A stretch of 64,000 nt of DNA from Kineosporia babensis (GTDB lineage Bacteria > Actinomycetota > Actinomycetes > Actinomycetales > Kineosporiaceae): the NCBI RefSeq assembly GCF_021129305.1, contig NZ_JAJOMB010000012.1, forward strand, positions 62,001 to 126,000, written 5' to 3'. The translations under genes were made by a program, and so were the position numbers. The notes beneath the pieces are model-generated. The model was not told the DNA's origin. It did not search any database and was given only the letters and a program-made list of their open reading frames with translations. Each line of letters begins with the position of its first letter. The stretch's first letter is position 1. Shown here in pieces: positions 18,956 through 28,972 of this stretch.

Positions 18956-19912
18956 TCAGCCGAACACCACAGTCTTGTTGCCGTTGATCATCACCCGGTT
19001 CTCCGCGTGCCACTCCACCGCCCGCGCCAGCACCCGGCATTCCACGTCCCGCCCCGCCGCCGCCATCCGCTCGGCCGTGGTCGCGTGGGTCACCCGGTCC
19101 ACGTCCTGCTCGATGATCGGGCCTTCGTCCAGGTCGCTGGTCACGTAGTGCGCCGTGGCTCCGATGATCTTCACGCCCCGGGCATGGGCCTGCTGGTACG
19201 GCCTTGCTCCCTTGAAGCTGGGCAGGAACGAGTGGTGAATGTTGATCGCCCGCCCGCTCAGCGCCTGGCACAGCTCGGGCGAGAGCACCTGCATGTACCG
19301 GGCCAGCACCACCAGGTCGATCTGCTCGCGGTCCACGATCTCCAGCAGCTGCTTCTCGGCCTCGGGCTTGGTCGCCTTCGTCACCGGAACATGAATGAAC
19401 GGGATGCCGTGCGACTGGACCAGGTCCTCGAAGTCGCGGTGATTGCTCACCACCGCCGGGATGTCGATCGGCAGCGCGCCGATCCGGTGCCGGAACAGCA
19501 GGTCGTTCAGGCAGTGCCCGAACTTCGAGACCAGGATCAGAGTGCGGCAGCGGGTCGCGGCGTCGACCAGGCGCCACTGCATCTGGAACGAGTCGGCCAC
19601 GGCCAGGAACCCGGCCCGCAGGCGCTCCAGGGTCTCCACCGGGTCGAGCGCGGAGAACTGCACCCGCATGAAGAAGGTGCTGGTGCCCTGATCGGTGTCG
19701 GCGTCGTACTGCTCGCTGCGCAGGATGTTGCAGCCGTGCTGGATCAGGAAGCTGGAGACGGCGTAGACGATGCCCGGCCGGTCCTCGCACGCGAGCGTCA
19801 GGACGTACTGCCTGCGGTCGGCCGGAGCGGATCCGCCCGTGCCAAGAGGAGCAGGTGCGGATGTCGCGGTGGGATCGGCACCGGCTGTTGCGAAGGACGA
19901 AGCATCGGTCAC
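18956..19912 (-). CDS. purU: Formyltetrahydrofolate deformylase
   Basis: Hydrolyses 10-formyl-THF to THF and formate, balancing one-carbon pools. An N-terminal ACT domain (YVLTLACEDRPGIVYAVSSF) is followed by a formyltransferase-like domain with INIHHSFLPSFKG (catalytic Asn and His) and DLDEGPIIEQDV (catalytic Asp). The open frame extends to an ATG at 20008, but those residues are not family-like; the GTG at 19912 gives 318 residues, still with a low-complexity tail of about 30. With glyA, folD and purN also in the window, this is a local concentration of folate one-carbon genes. Confidence 0.9.
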   Translation of the reverse strand: MTDASSFATAGADPTATSAPAPLGTGGSAPADRRQYVLTLACEDRPGIVYAVSSFLIQHGCNILRSEQYDADTDQGTSTFFMRVQFSALDPVETLERLRAGFLAVADSFQMQWRLVDAATRCRTLILVSKFGHCLNDLLFRHRIGALPIDIPAVVSNHRDFEDLVQSHGIPFIHVPVTKATKPEAEKQLLEIVDREQIDLVVLARYMQVLSPELCQALSGRAINIHHSFLPSFKGARPYQQAHARGVKIIGATAHYVTSDLDEGPIIEQDVDRVTHATTAERMAAAGRDVECRVLARAVEWHAENRVMINGNKTVVFG

Positions 19913-20447
19913 TTCCGCAGCGTGCTTGGACGGGCACCGAACGGTCAAGAGCGGCGCCCCGGTAACCGGCGCCCGGGGCCGGTGAACCACCCGGAGTGCG
20001 GATGGCATAGCACAGTGTCAGGGATGGTCAGGCCATTCCAGAGTCGTCACGCTAAGCGAATGTTATGAGACCGGCAAAGATGCGCACGGCCCAGATTCGG
20101 GATATCGGGTGACGGCACATCAGCCGAACGTGAGAAGCCCTGGTCACAAGATCGTCGGGCGGTTTCAACACGCCGCGGCGACCTGCGCGGCGTCCGTTCT
20201 GCGAGGGTTATGAAACGGCTGCTTCGGGCAACCACTGAGCCTGCCCTGAGAATCCGCAATATGTTTTGAATGCCCTCTGACCAGCGCTGGTATGGTCTGG
20301 CCCACATTAGACGGTTGGGAGCGGGGACCCTTAGCATCACGATTCGATCTCGGTTGCGGCGAATGACCGGGATGCATCCGTACCGACCGGCCGATGGCGG
20401 CCCGAAGCTGAACCAGACGCCGGCGACCATGGGAGCGCAGAACCACC
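19913..20447. other. Intergenic region between divergent purU and GH26 genes
   Basis: About 535 bases with no convincing gene. Long frames on the minus strand are Arg-rich shadows. The region must hold both promoters. The first 100 bases could alternatively be an N-terminal extension of purU. I see no clear riboswitch. Confidence 0.5.
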
Positions 20448-22388
20448 GTGACGAGCAGACGTAAAGCTCAGGCCGACGGCGATTGGCAGATGGACCTGGC
20501 TGCGGAGCGTGAGGATTCCGCTTCCGGCGGCGAAGTGCTCGACACCCGTGGCAGCAGCCGTAAGAAGTCGGAGCCCGTTCCTGCCCGCCGCAAGCGCCGG
20601 TCCGCCGCCGGTGCCCGAGTCGGTGCCGCGGGCGAGTCCTTCTTCGCCGACACCCCCGGCTCGTCACAGACCCCGGACCAGCCGGGCACCACGAGCTCCC
20701 GGAGCCGCAGCCGAGGCGAATCGGTCCGCGTCGCCGCAGCCCGCGAAGAACCGCAGCTGAGCCGCTCCGAACTGCGCGCCCGCCGCGAGCGGATGGAGAA
20801 GCGCCGCAAGCGCCGCGCCCTGCAGCGTCAGCTCACCTTCGGCCTGATCGGCCGGGAGACCGACCCGCACGCGGCCACCGAGGCGCTCCCCCAGCTCGAC
20901 GAGACCCGCACCGGCTCGATCCGGGTGCGCTCGGGCCGTACCGGGGCGATCCCGCGGCACAGCACGGGTTCCATCCCCACCACCACCGGCTCGATCGCCA
21001 CCCCGGCGTTCGCCGAAGAAGACGTCATCGAGGCCGACGTCACCGTCGAGGACCCGACCCCGACCGGTGAGCTGTCCCGCCGCGACCTGCGCGGCAAGCG
21101 CCCGAAGACGGGCCGCCGCTCCAACCGGGGCCCGATCGGCCGCGCGGTCAGCAACAAGCGCGCCTGGCTCGGCGCTGTGGCGATCGCCCTGGTGGTCGCC
21201 GTGCCCGCCTCCCAGCTGATCGACCGCGACTCCGACCAGAAGATCGAGGACGCGGCGCTCACCACGGACAGCCTGGAGATGCCGCCGATCACCCAGACCC
21301 GGCCGCCCTCACCGACTTCGGAAGAGCTGAAGAAGAACCAGGAGCGCCTCGGCAAGGCCACCGCCACGGCCAAGGAAGCCGCCGAGAAGAAGGCCAAGGA
21401 GACGGCCAGCAAGTCTCCCGAGGCCAGTAAGAGCAGCTCCACCACCAAGAGCGCGGCGCCCAAGACCGGTGGCACCACCCAGATCGGCCTGGCCAACCTC
21501 AGCGACAAGGCCTCCGGGCTGGGCTGGGCCTCGGGTCTGTACATGCCGGGCAGCCTGGCCAGCAACGCAGAGGGCTTCGGCGACTGGCGCGGCCGCGACC
21601 TGGACGTCATCGTGGACTGGCCGGCCCGCTCCAACTGGGACGATCTGATCAACCCGGACTGGCTGTACCGCAGCTGGAAGAACACCTCCTACACCAAGTC
21701 GTTCGGTTTCCCGCCCTTCCCGGAGGACGGCAGCACCCTGCAGGCCTGCGCGGCCGGGGACTACAACGGCAAGTGGAAGCAGATCGCCCAGGGCATCAAG
21801 GACGCCGGCATCTCGGACAGCACGATCATCCGGCTGGGCTGGGAGTTCAACGGTGACTGGTACGACTGGCAGGCCGGTGACGCCGAGGCCTTCGCCGGCT
21901 GCTGGCGCCAGGTGGTCACCTCGGCCGAGTCCGTGGCCCCCGCACTGACCTGGGACTGGAACGTCAACCGGGGCGTCAGCGCCGGTCTGTCCGACCCGAC
22001 CAAGGCCTACCCGGGCAACGAGTACGTGGACATCATCGGTGTCGACTCGTACGACATGTGGCCCGGCGCCACCAACGAGGAGACCTGGAACCAGCACCTG
22101 AACGGCAAGCAGGGGCTGAAGTACTGGGCCAACTTCGCCAAGAGCCACGGCAAGAAGATCAGCGTGCCGGAGTGGGGCGTCTACCCGGGCACCGCCAACG
22201 CGCAGAGCAACGGCGGCGACAACCCGTACTACATCGGCAAGATGAAGGACTGGTTCGAGAGCCTGGGCGACCAGCTCGCCTACGAGGCCTACTTCAACGA
22301 GGACGACGGCTACTACGCGGGCTCGATCTACGGCAGCGGGCAGAACCCCAAGGCCGCGGCCAAGTACAAAGAGGTCTACGGCAACTAG
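20448..22388 (+). CDS. Membrane-anchored GH26-type glycoside hydrolase
   Basis: A 646-residue protein. About 230 N-terminal residues are highly charged and disordered, then one membrane helix near 236-256 (WLGAVAIALVVAVPASQLI), an Ala/Lys/Thr-rich stalk, and a C-terminal catalytic domain from about 350. Signature segments are SGLYMPGSL, RLGWEFNGDWYDW (acid/base Glu near 466) and ISVPEWGVYPG (nucleophile Glu near 575), as in GH26 beta-mannanases and related enzymes. The topology places the enzyme outside the cell, tethered. The GTG at 20448 has GGGAG upstream. The substrate cannot be read from sequence. The very long cytoplasmic tail is unusual for this family. Confidence 0.86.
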   Translation: MTSRRKAQADGDWQMDLAAEREDSASGGEVLDTRGSSRKKSEPVPARRKRRSAAGARVGAAGESFFADTPGSSQTPDQPGTTSSRSRSRGESVRVAAAREEPQLSRSELRARRERMEKRRKRRALQRQLTFGLIGRETDPHAATEALPQLDETRTGSIRVRSGRTGAIPRHSTGSIPTTTGSIATPAFAEEDVIEADVTVEDPTPTGELSRRDLRGKRPKTGRRSNRGPIGRAVSNKRAWLGAVAIALVVAVPASQLIDRDSDQKIEDAALTTDSLEMPPITQTRPPSPTSEELKKNQERLGKATATAKEAAEKKAKETASKSPEASKSSSTTKSAAPKTGGTTQIGLANLSDKASGLGWASGLYMPGSLASNAEGFGDWRGRDLDVIVDWPARSNWDDLINPDWLYRSWKNTSYTKSFGFPPFPEDGSTLQACAAGDYNGKWKQIAQGIKDAGISDSTIIRLGWEFNGDWYDWQAGDAEAFAGCWRQVVTSAESVAPALTWDWNVNRGVSAGLSDPTKAYPGNEYVDIIGVDSYDMWPGATNEETWNQHLNGKQGLKYWANFAKSHGKKISVPEWGVYPGTANAQSNGGDNPYYIGKMKDWFESLGDQLAYEAYFNEDDGYYAGSIYGSGQNPKAAAKYKEVYGN

Positions 22389-22400
22389 CCGACCCTGACG

Positions 22401-22438
22401 AGAACGGCTTCCGGGAAAACCTTCCTGGAGGCCGTTCT
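22401..22438 (+). terminator. Terminator after GH26 gene
   Basis: AGAACGGCTTCCGGGAA pairs with TTCCTGGAGGCCGTTCT (15 of 17 positions) across a 4-base loop, followed by TTGGTTTTGG. It starts 13 bases after the stop codon. Confidence 0.75.
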
Positions 22439-22580
22439 TGGTTTTGGAAGGACCAAGAATGGAAAACGTTTGTGGTCACCCCAAAGGCGACCAGAACGTC
22501 CGTCATTGGTGGCCTTTCAGATCCCGCCGATGCGCGTGGCGGCTCGCGCCGGCGGCGGGCAAATGAGGTGTGGTCGGGTT

Positions 22581-22967
22581 TTACAGAATCGCGTCCTCGA
22601 TCTGCTCCACGATCACGCACCAGTAGAGGTCTTTCGCGATCGCGGCCTCGTCCACCGCGGTGAGTTGCTTCTTCAGCAACCTCAAGCGCTTGCGGCGGGG
22701 CACCAGCGGCTCCTCACCCTCGGCCGCCGGCTCACCCGCGTAGAACTCGTCGAAGGCCTTCAGGAAACCGCGGAAGGTGTCCATCGTGGTGTTCAGCAGG
22801 CTGGGCGTGCTCGGGGTGGGATCCAGCAGGAACAACCGGCCTTCGGCGTCGATCCCGATCTCCTGGTAGGACGAGACCGCCCCGAGCACCGTGAAGTCCC
22901 GTCCGCCCATCTCCTGGACGCGGGCCGGGCGGTCGTCGAGGGTGATGCCGAAGCGCAGCTCTTCCAT
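22581..22967 (-). CDS. SUKH-like (SMI1/KNR4 fold) small protein
   Basis: A 128-residue cytoplasmic protein. The order of elements (FTVLGAVSSYQEIGIDAEGRLFLLDPT, then a helix DTFRGFLKAFDEFYAG, and a C-terminal LYWCVIVEQIEDAIL) resembles SUKH-4 immunity-type proteins that are common in actinomycetes. No polymorphic toxin gene is next to it, so an immunity role is not supported by context. It stands alone between two opposite-strand units. Family assignment is by eye and moderate. Confidence 0.65.
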   Translation of the reverse strand: MEELRFGITLDDRPARVQEMGGRDFTVLGAVSSYQEIGIDAEGRLFLLDPTPSTPSLLNTTMDTFRGFLKAFDEFYAGEPAAEGEEPLVPRRKRLRLLKKQLTAVDEAAIAKDLYWCVIVEQIEDAIL

Positions 22968-23069
22968 GCCCGGAGTTTATGGCTTTGACCAGCGAAGGCC
23001 GGATCCGCCCGAGGGCAGTACGCGGGCCGGGTGGCCAAGCTCTCGACTGCCCACCGGCACACGTTGGTA

Positions 23070-23160
23070 GGATGGTCGGCGCCGCAACTGGCGTTCGGGT
23101 GGGTCACCACCGGGAAGCGGTGAGTCGTCGTCTTCGGGTCGTTCGCCTGGGCCCGGGGTC
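23070..23160 (+). promoter_or_regulatory. ZTP riboswitch (pfl motif) upstream of glyA-folD
   Basis: The segment contains the conserved pieces of the pfl/ZTP aptamer in order: GCAACTGGCG at 23084, then CACCACCGGGAAGCGGTG at 23105, and GTTCGCCTGGGC at 23141. A further GGGGC/GCCCC hairpin follows before the ribosome site, a possible expression platform. ZTP riboswitches raise one-carbon gene expression when 10-formyl-THF is scarce, and glyA-folD is a typical target. Boundaries are approximate. Confidence 0.82.
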
Positions 23161-23219
23161 ACTGGGGCGCACCTGCCCCTGCCCGCCCGACGACCGCTAC
23201 TCGCTAGGAGCCCGAGCGC

Positions 23220-24512
23220 ATGACCGAAGCCACCACCAGCCGTGCGATCACGCAGACTTCGCTGGCCGACGCCGACCCGGAACTGGCCGCTGTTCTCGGC
23301 CAGGAACTCGGCCGCCAGCGGGGCACGCTGGAGATGATCGCCAGCGAGAACTTCGCCCCCCGCGCCGTGCTCGAGGCGCAGGGTTCGGTGCTCACCAACA
23401 AGTACGCCGAGGGTTACCCCGGCAAGCGTTACTACGGCGGCTGCGAGTACGTCGACGTCGCCGAGGAACTGGCCCTCAGCCGGGTCAAGTCGCTGTTCGG
23501 CGCCGAGTACGCGAACGTGCAGCCGCACTCCGGCGCGCAGGCCAATGCCGCCGCCATGCACGCCCTGATCCGCCACGGTGACGGCATCCTGGGCCTGGAG
23601 CTGGCCCACGGTGGCCACCTCACCCACGGCATGAAGATCAACTTCAGCGGCCGGCTGTACGACGTGGCCGCCTACGGCGTGGACCCGAAGACGTTCCTGG
23701 TCGACATGGACGTGGTGCGCGAGAAGGCGCTGGCCCACCGGCCCAAGCTGATCGTGGCAGGCTGGTCGGCCTACCCCCGCCAGCTCGACTTCGCCGCCTT
23801 CCGGGCGATCGCCGACGAGGTCGGCGCCTACCTGATGGTGGACATGGCGCACTTCGCCGGCCTGGTCGCCGCCGGTCTGCACCCCAACCCGGTGCCCTAC
23901 GCCCACGTCACCACCAGCACCACGCACAAGACGCTGGCCGGCCCGCGCGGCGGCATCATCCTGGCCAACAGCGACGAGCACGCCAAGAAGTTCCAGTCCG
24001 CGGTGTTCCCGGGCCAGCAGGGCGGCCCGCTGATGCACGTGATCGCCGGTAAGGCGGCCGCGTTCAAGATCGCCCACGGCGAGGAGTTCAAGGACCGCCA
24101 GGCCCGCACGCTGCGCGGCGCCAAGATCCTGGCCGAGCGCCTGACCGCCGAGGATGCCACCAAGGCGGGCATTTCCGTGCTCACCGGCGGCACCGACGTG
24201 CACCTGGTCCTGGTCGACCTGCGCGAGTCCACTCTGGACGGCCAGCAGGCCGAGGACCGGCTGCACGAGATCGGCATCACGGTCAACCGCAACGCCGTGC
24301 CGTTCGACCCGCGCCCGCCGATGGTTACCTCCGGCCTGCGGATCGGTACCCCCGCGCTGGCCACCCGGGGCTTCGGCGACGAGCAGTTCACCGAGGTCGC
24401 CGACGTGATCGCCGCCGCCCTGCAGCCCACCTGCGACGTGGACGCGCTGCGCAAGCGGGTAGACGCGCTGGCCGCCGACTTCCCGCTGTACGAAGGTCTG
24501 GAGAGCTGGTGA
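23220..24512 (+). CDS. glyA: Serine hydroxymethyltransferase
   Basis: A PLP enzyme interconverting serine and glycine with formation of 5,10-methylene-THF. The 430-residue sequence shows [51 protein letters not shown], and the PLP lysine in [15 protein letters not shown] near residue 237. The ATG at 23220 has AGGAG nine bases upstream. A ZTP-type aptamer lies in the leader. The last codons overlap folD (GTGA), so both one-carbon enzymes are produced from one message. Confidence 0.97.
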   Translation: MTEATTSRAITQTSLADADPELAAVLGQELGRQRGTLEMIASENFAPRAVLEAQGSVLTNKYAEGYPGKRYYGGCEYVDVAEELALSRVKSLFGAEYANVQPHSGAQANAAAMHALIRHGDGILGLELAHGGHLTHGMKINFSGRLYDVAAYGVDPKTFLVDMDVVREKALAHRPKLIVAGWSAYPRQLDFAAFRAIADEVGAYLMVDMAHFAGLVAAGLHPNPVPYAHVTTSTTHKTLAGPRGGIILANSDEHAKKFQSAVFPGQQGGPLMHVIAGKAAAFKIAHGEEFKDRQARTLRGAKILAERLTAEDATKAGISVLTGGTDVHLVLVDLRESTLDGQQAEDRLHEIGITVNRNAVPFDPRPPMVTSGLRIGTPALATRGFGDEQFTEVADVIAAALQPTCDVDALRKRVDALAADFPLYEGLESW

Positions 24513-25387
24513 GCGCCAAGCTTCTCGACGGCAAGGCCGCCGCGGCCGCCATCCGGGCCGAGCTCACCGAGCGGGTCGCCGCGCTGCAGGCCAAGGGCAT
24601 CGTCCCTGGTCTGGGCACGGTTCTGGTCGGGGAAGACCCGGGCAGCGCCAAGTACGTGGCGATGAAGCACGCGGACTGCCTCGAGGTCGGGATCAACAGC
24701 ATCCGCGAGGATCTGCCCGCCGACGCCACCCAGGCCCAGGTCGAGGACGCGATCAAGCGGCTGAACGACGACCCGGCCTGCACCGGTTACATCGTCCAGC
24801 TGCCGCTGCCCAAGGGCCTGGACTCCGACCGGGTGCTCGAGCTGATCGACCCGGACAAGGACGCGGACGGTCTGCACCCGACCAACCTCGGCCGCCTGGT
24901 GCTCAACGTCAACGCGCCGATGACGTCGCCGATCCCGTGCACCCCGCACGGCATCGTGGATCTGTTGCTGCGCAACGACATCGACCTCAAGGGCAAGGAG
25001 GTCTGTGTGGTCGGCCGCGGCGTCACCGTCGGTCGCCCGCTGGGCCTGCTGCTCACCCGCCGCGAGCTCAACGCCACGGTCACGTTGTGCCACACCGGTA
25101 CTCGGGACACGGCCGAGCACGTTCGCCGGGCCGATGTGGTGGTTGCCGCCGCGGGTGTGGCCAACATGATCACTGCCGACATGGTCAAGCCGGGCGCCGT
25201 GGTTCTGGACGTCGGCGTCAGCCGTACGGTTGCGGACCCGGTCACCGGAAAGTCCAAGCTGGCCGGTGATGTCGCGCTCGACGTGCGCGAGGTGGCCGGC
25301 TGGGTGGCGCCCAACCCCGGTGGGGTCGGGCCGATGACCCGGGCCATGCTGCTGGCCAACGTGGTCGAGGCCGCCGAAAGGCAGTAA
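24509..25387 (+). CDS. folD: Methylene-THF dehydrogenase / methenyl-THF cyclohydrolase
   Basis: Bifunctional NADP-dependent enzyme converting methylene-THF to 10-formyl-THF. Diagnostic segments are [12 protein letters not shown] (catalytic Tyr and Lys), [22 protein letters not shown] and [16 protein letters not shown] (nucleotide loop), and [18 protein letters not shown] at the C-terminus. The 292-residue length is standard. It overlaps glyA by 4 bases and is followed by a strong hairpin. Confidence 0.97.
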   Translation: MSAKLLDGKAAAAAIRAELTERVAALQAKGIVPGLGTVLVGEDPGSAKYVAMKHADCLEVGINSIREDLPADATQAQVEDAIKRLNDDPACTGYIVQLPLPKGLDSDRVLELIDPDKDADGLHPTNLGRLVLNVNAPMTSPIPCTPHGIVDLLLRNDIDLKGKEVCVVGRGVTVGRPLGLLLTRRELNATVTLCHTGTRDTAEHVRRADVVVAAAGVANMITADMVKPGAVVLDVGVSRTVADPVTGKSKLAGDVALDVREVAGWVAPNPGGVGPMTRAMLLANVVEAAERQ

Positions 25388-25399
25388 GAGCGTAAGTGC

Positions 25400-25437
25400 A
25401 AATGGGGGACGTCGGTGACCACCGACGTCCCCCATTT
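25400..25437. terminator. Terminator between folD and the M20 hydrolase gene
   Basis: AAATGGGGGACGTCGGTG is exactly complementary to CACCGACGTCCCCCATTT, 18 bases with a 2-base centre. It sits between converging genes and can act in both directions. Confidence 0.83.
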
Positions 25438-25441
25438 GGGT

Positions 25442-26650
25442 TTAGCTCTGTTTGAGTTGGCGCAGAGCAAGTTCCGCGTAGAGCGCTGCCCCTTGCGGCA
25501 GCACCGAATCGTCGAACATGGCGTGCGGGGAATGATTGCTCGGCGCGGTTTCCGGATCGCGCCCCGGTGGGCAGGCTCCGATCAGAACCATTGCCCCCGG
25601 AACCCTTTCGAGAACCCGGGAGAAATCCTCGGTGCCGGTCAGTGGCCGGGGGAGCACAAACGTCCTTTGTTCGCCGAAAAGCTCAGCGGCCGTCTCGAAG
25701 GCGAAACTGGTTGCGCTGGAGTCGTTCATCGTGACCGGGCACTCGTCCAGGTATTCGATGCTCACCTCCACCCCGTGCGCGTCGGCGATCCCGTTGCAGA
25801 CCTGGTGCACCACCTCGCGCACCTTGCGCCGCACACCCCGGTCGAAAGTGCGCACGGTGGCCTCGAATCCGGCGGTGTCCGGAATGACGGTGTGCTTCGT
25901 ACCGGCCTTGAGCTTGCCCACGGTCAGCACCGCGGCCTCGAAAGCATCAATGCGGCGGGTGATCGCGGTCTGCAGCGCCATCACCATCTCGCAGATGGCC
26001 GGCACCGGATCATGCGCCAGATGCGGTGAGGCAGCATGCCCGCCGTACCCCCGCGCAGTAACGAAAAGCCCGTCCGCAGCGGCCATCACCGCGCCCGGCT
26101 TGGTGGCCACAACGCCTCGCGGTACCTGGTTCGGCAGCACATGCAGCGCGAACGCCTTGTCCGCCGCCCGGCCGGCCGCCCCCAGCACGCCACCCTGAAT
26201 CATCTTCGCCGCGCCCTGGTAACCCTCCTCGCCCGGCTGGAACATCAGCACCACGTCACCGTTCAGCTGATCACGCCGGTCGCACAGCAGCCGGGCCGCC
26301 CCTGCCAGCATCGCCGTGTGCAGATCATGGCCGCAGGCGTGCATCGCGCCGTCCACCGTGGAACGGAACTCGACGTCCACCTCTTCGTGCACCGGCAGCG
26401 CGTCCATGTCGGCCCGCAGCAGCACCACCGGCGCCTGCTCCGGCTCCGCCGCGGCCCCACCTCTCAGCACAGCCGTGACCGAGCCGATGTCCGCGCCCGC
26501 CGTGATCTCCAGGTCCAGCCCGTCCAGGGCCTGAAGCACCGCCTGCTGGGTGCGTTGCAGCTTCAGCCCGATCTCGGGGCGCCGATGCAGCCGATGCCGC
26601 AGCTCGGCGAGATCGCCACTGATCCCGGCCGCGTCCTCCAGAAGGCTCAT
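25442..26650 (-). CDS. M20 family amidohydrolase
   Basis: A 402-residue metallohydrolase of the IAA-amino-acid hydrolase/hippuricase-like group. It starts with LRHRLHRRPEIGLKLQRTQ. Zinc-site segments are HACGHDLHTAMLAG, VLMFQPGEEGYQGA and ALHVLPNQVPRG, and the C-terminal HSPHAMFDD. The lid domain contains ARGYGGHAASPHLAHDPV. It probably cleaves an N-acyl or amide bond of a modified amino acid; the substrate is not evident. It stands alone, converging with folD. Confidence 0.92.
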   Translation of the reverse strand: MSLLEDAAGISGDLAELRHRLHRRPEIGLKLQRTQQAVLQALDGLDLEITAGADIGSVTAVLRGGAAAEPEQAPVVLLRADMDALPVHEEVDVEFRSTVDGAMHACGHDLHTAMLAGAARLLCDRRDQLNGDVVLMFQPGEEGYQGAAKMIQGGVLGAAGRAADKAFALHVLPNQVPRGVVATKPGAVMAAADGLFVTARGYGGHAASPHLAHDPVPAICEMVMALQTAITRRIDAFEAAVLTVGKLKAGTKHTVIPDTAGFEATVRTFDRGVRRKVREVVHQVCNGIADAHGVEVSIEYLDECPVTMNDSSATSFAFETAAELFGEQRTFVLPRPLTGTEDFSRVLERVPGAMVLIGACPPGRDPETAPSNHSPHAMFDDSVLPQGAALYAELALRQLKQS

Positions 26651-26817
26651 GACAAGTTGTCTACCCTCTCCGGCGCCGCTGTGACAGGGGTTTCATGCAA
26701 AGCCGTATCGATCTGGTCGCCCGAGTGGGGTGACCGGTCGGTAATCCGCAGCTTTCGGGCGGCCGATTCGGGTGACAAGAGACGGCCGGACCGGCTGGAC
26801 CGGCGGTTCGGGCCGGC

Positions 26818-28593
26818 TCAGCCCAGGGCGTTCTTCTGCTGCTCCAGGCTCTTCTTCACCTGCTCCTCGTTGAACGGGACCATCGCCGCCGCCCAGCTCG
26901 ACGCCCGCTGGAACGGTTCGCCGAAGCCCTGCTGCTTGGCCCGCCTGAACTTCGCCCCGCCCTCCTTGCTCGAGCAGTCGATCGTGAAGACCTGGTCCAC
27001 CTTCACCGCGCCGGCCCCGAAGCAGTAGACCGGGTCGAAGTCCAGACCGACGGTGAAGGCCCCCTGCATCCCGATCCCGGCGATGTCGGAGGTACCGGCC
27101 TTGGTGGCCTTGGCGGTCGCCTTGACCTTCATCACGCAGGACTTGCTGGTGCACTTGCCGGACTCCGCAGACACCGTGACCGTGTACCGGGCGTCGAAGA
27201 TGCCGTTCATGTCGGTGACCACGTCGGACAGGTCGTCGTAGATCTTCTGGGCCTGGGACGCGTTCATCAGGAGCACGTCGGTTCCCTTGAACTCGCTTAC
27301 CCTGGGCACGTATTCGCGCGGGGTGTTGCTGGAGAAGGCCACGCCGTCGACCTTCGGCCGGGTGCCGAGCTCGTTGCCCTCCTCACTCTCGGGCGCGGGC
27401 GGCGAGCCTTCAGAGGCGATGGCGTCAGGGGCGAAGAACGTGGCGGGCAGATGCACGAAGGTGTACGGCGCGGTCGGGGTGATGTACATGTTTCCGTAGG
27501 AGGTACCGAGCATCATCACCTCCTGGCCGTCCCGCTGCACGATGGTGGGCTCGGCATCCGGATCGTTCTCCGGGGTGCGCAGGTCGGAGAGGCTGTCGTT
27601 GGCGTAGGGGTCCGGGGCGAAGTCGGTGGTCGGCTCCTCGAGCGTGTCCAGCAGACGCTGGCCGAGCGTCGCCGGGGTGGCCGGCAGCACGGTCTCCGTT
27701 TCCAGGTCCGCGAGATGGGCGTTGTCCACCCGGACCCAGGGATCCCGGGGGAAGTCGCGCATGGAGAAGGCGGTCGGCAGGAGCTTCTGCATCTCCAGGC
27801 TTCCCGCCTGCAGCAGAGTCTGGCCGTTGATCCGGGCGATCGGCCGGTCGAGCACGCCGTAAGTGCCGTTGAGCGTGCCGTCCTTGCCCATCCGGATGTT
27901 GTAGTCGTAGCCGCTCAGGGCGAGCCCAGGGGAGTTCTTGAGCGCGTTGGCAGCCTCCACGAAGGGCGCCGCCAGTTCCGACGACGCGGCGCCACTGACC
28001 AGTTGGCCGTCACCACCACCGCCACCGATGGGGCTGTCTGTCCCGGGGCGCACCACGATCAACGCCACCACGGCGATCAGCGCGAGCGCGACCCCGGCTC
28101 CGATGCCGCCCATGATCAGCTTCTTGTTCCGCGGCTTCCCGCCGGTGGGCTGATTCCCCGGGTTCCAGTTGCCCTGCGGGCCGAACTGCTGCGGTGGGCC
28201 CGACTGCCAGCCCGGAGCACCGGAATTGAAGGTCTGGCCACCGAAACCGTAGGGCTGCGGCTGTGCGTACCCAGCACCCTGGTCCGGGCCGGAGCCCTGG
28301 CCGAACCCGGAGCCCTGGCCGTAGCCTTGCCCGTAGCCGGAACCTTGTCCGTAGCCCGAGCTTTGGCCGCCGAACTGACCCATGCCAGAGCCCGGCGGCG
28401 GGGGAGCAGGCTGGTTCCACTGCTGCGGCGCGCCCGGCGGAGTCCAGCCCGGCGGCGGGGGAGTAGGTGACTGGCCAGAAGCGTTGGAACCCGAGGTGCC
28501 GGCGGTCTGCTGGTCCGGCTTGTCCTGTGCCACAGGTTCCCCACCGGTCACCGCCTTGGACTCCTGATCGCCCGCATCCTGCTGATTCGCCAC
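26818..28593 (-). CDS. Membrane-anchored protein, family member A
   Basis: A 591-residue protein starting with GTG. The N-terminal 150 residues are Gly/Pro/Gln/Tyr-rich repeats (GYGQGSGYGQGYGQGSG), then one membrane helix near 162-182 (LIMGGIGAGVALALIAVVALIVV) and an external domain of about 400 residues. The outer part (ALSGYDYNIRMGKDGTLNGT, RINGQTLLQAG, VLPATPATLGQRL, TDFAPDPYAND) matches the proteins at 57,745 and 59,176 segment by segment. A Cys pair (GKCTSKSCVMKVKA) near the C-terminus is shared. The fold may resemble LppX/LprG-type lipid-binding proteins, but I do not see a diagnostic motif. The function is unknown. Confidence 0.85.
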   Translation of the reverse strand: MANQQDAGDQESKAVTGGEPVAQDKPDQQTAGTSGSNASGQSPTPPPPGWTPPGAPQQWNQPAPPPPGSGMGQFGGQSSGYGQGSGYGQGYGQGSGFGQGSGPDQGAGYAQPQPYGFGGQTFNSGAPGWQSGPPQQFGPQGNWNPGNQPTGGKPRNKKLIMGGIGAGVALALIAVVALIVVRPGTDSPIGGGGGDGQLVSGAASSELAAPFVEAANALKNSPGLALSGYDYNIRMGKDGTLNGTYGVLDRPIARINGQTLLQAGSLEMQKLLPTAFSMRDFPRDPWVRVDNAHLADLETETVLPATPATLGQRLLDTLEEPTTDFAPDPYANDSLSDLRTPENDPDAEPTIVQRDGQEVMMLGTSYGNMYITPTAPYTFVHLPATFFAPDAIASEGSPPAPESEEGNELGTRPKVDGVAFSSNTPREYVPRVSEFKGTDVLLMNASQAQKIYDDLSDVVTDMNGIFDARYTVTVSAESGKCTSKSCVMKVKATAKATKAGTSDIAGIGMQGAFTVGLDFDPVYCFGAGAVKVDQVFTIDCSSKEGGAKFRRAKQQGFGEPFQRASSWAAAMVPFNEEQVKKSLEQQKNALG

Positions 28594-28972
28594 TGCGTCA
28601 CACCCCAGACAAACGACTTCCTAGCAGCCCTCAGAGGTCGGGCCCGGGCAAACCTTAAACAGGACTCAACAGCCCCAGAACACGCAGACCTGGGCCGATG
28701 CCGTACCCAGAGCCCGCGGTGCACACTCCCCGACAGCCGCCACCTAGGTCGCTCACAGGTTGATCGCGTGCTGCCGGAGAGAGCCTGCGAGGCAACGAGA
28801 ACCCGCATCCAACGCCCTCAGCCTTCTGTCGGCCGGGTCGTCGGCGCCCAGGTGACCTGCCCAGATGTACTTCCCAGAAAGAGTTCGTCCGGGCAATCCG
28901 GTCGGCCGTCCACATCCGCGACCTCGCGTGGCCAGGTCGGGGGGCATCGCCTCGATGCGGCAAGATGTCACG
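28594..28972. other. Intergenic region upstream of xthA
   Basis: About 380 bases between divergent genes. It must contain the host xthA promoter, which would now also serve the element-borne copy. I see no clear hairpin or small gene. Confidence 0.45.

Noticed and set aside
20047-20667. A 206-residue Arg-rich minus-strand frame upstream of the GH26 gene
   Set aside because: Low-complexity basic composition typical of antisense in high-GC DNA, and it overlaps the GH26 coding start.
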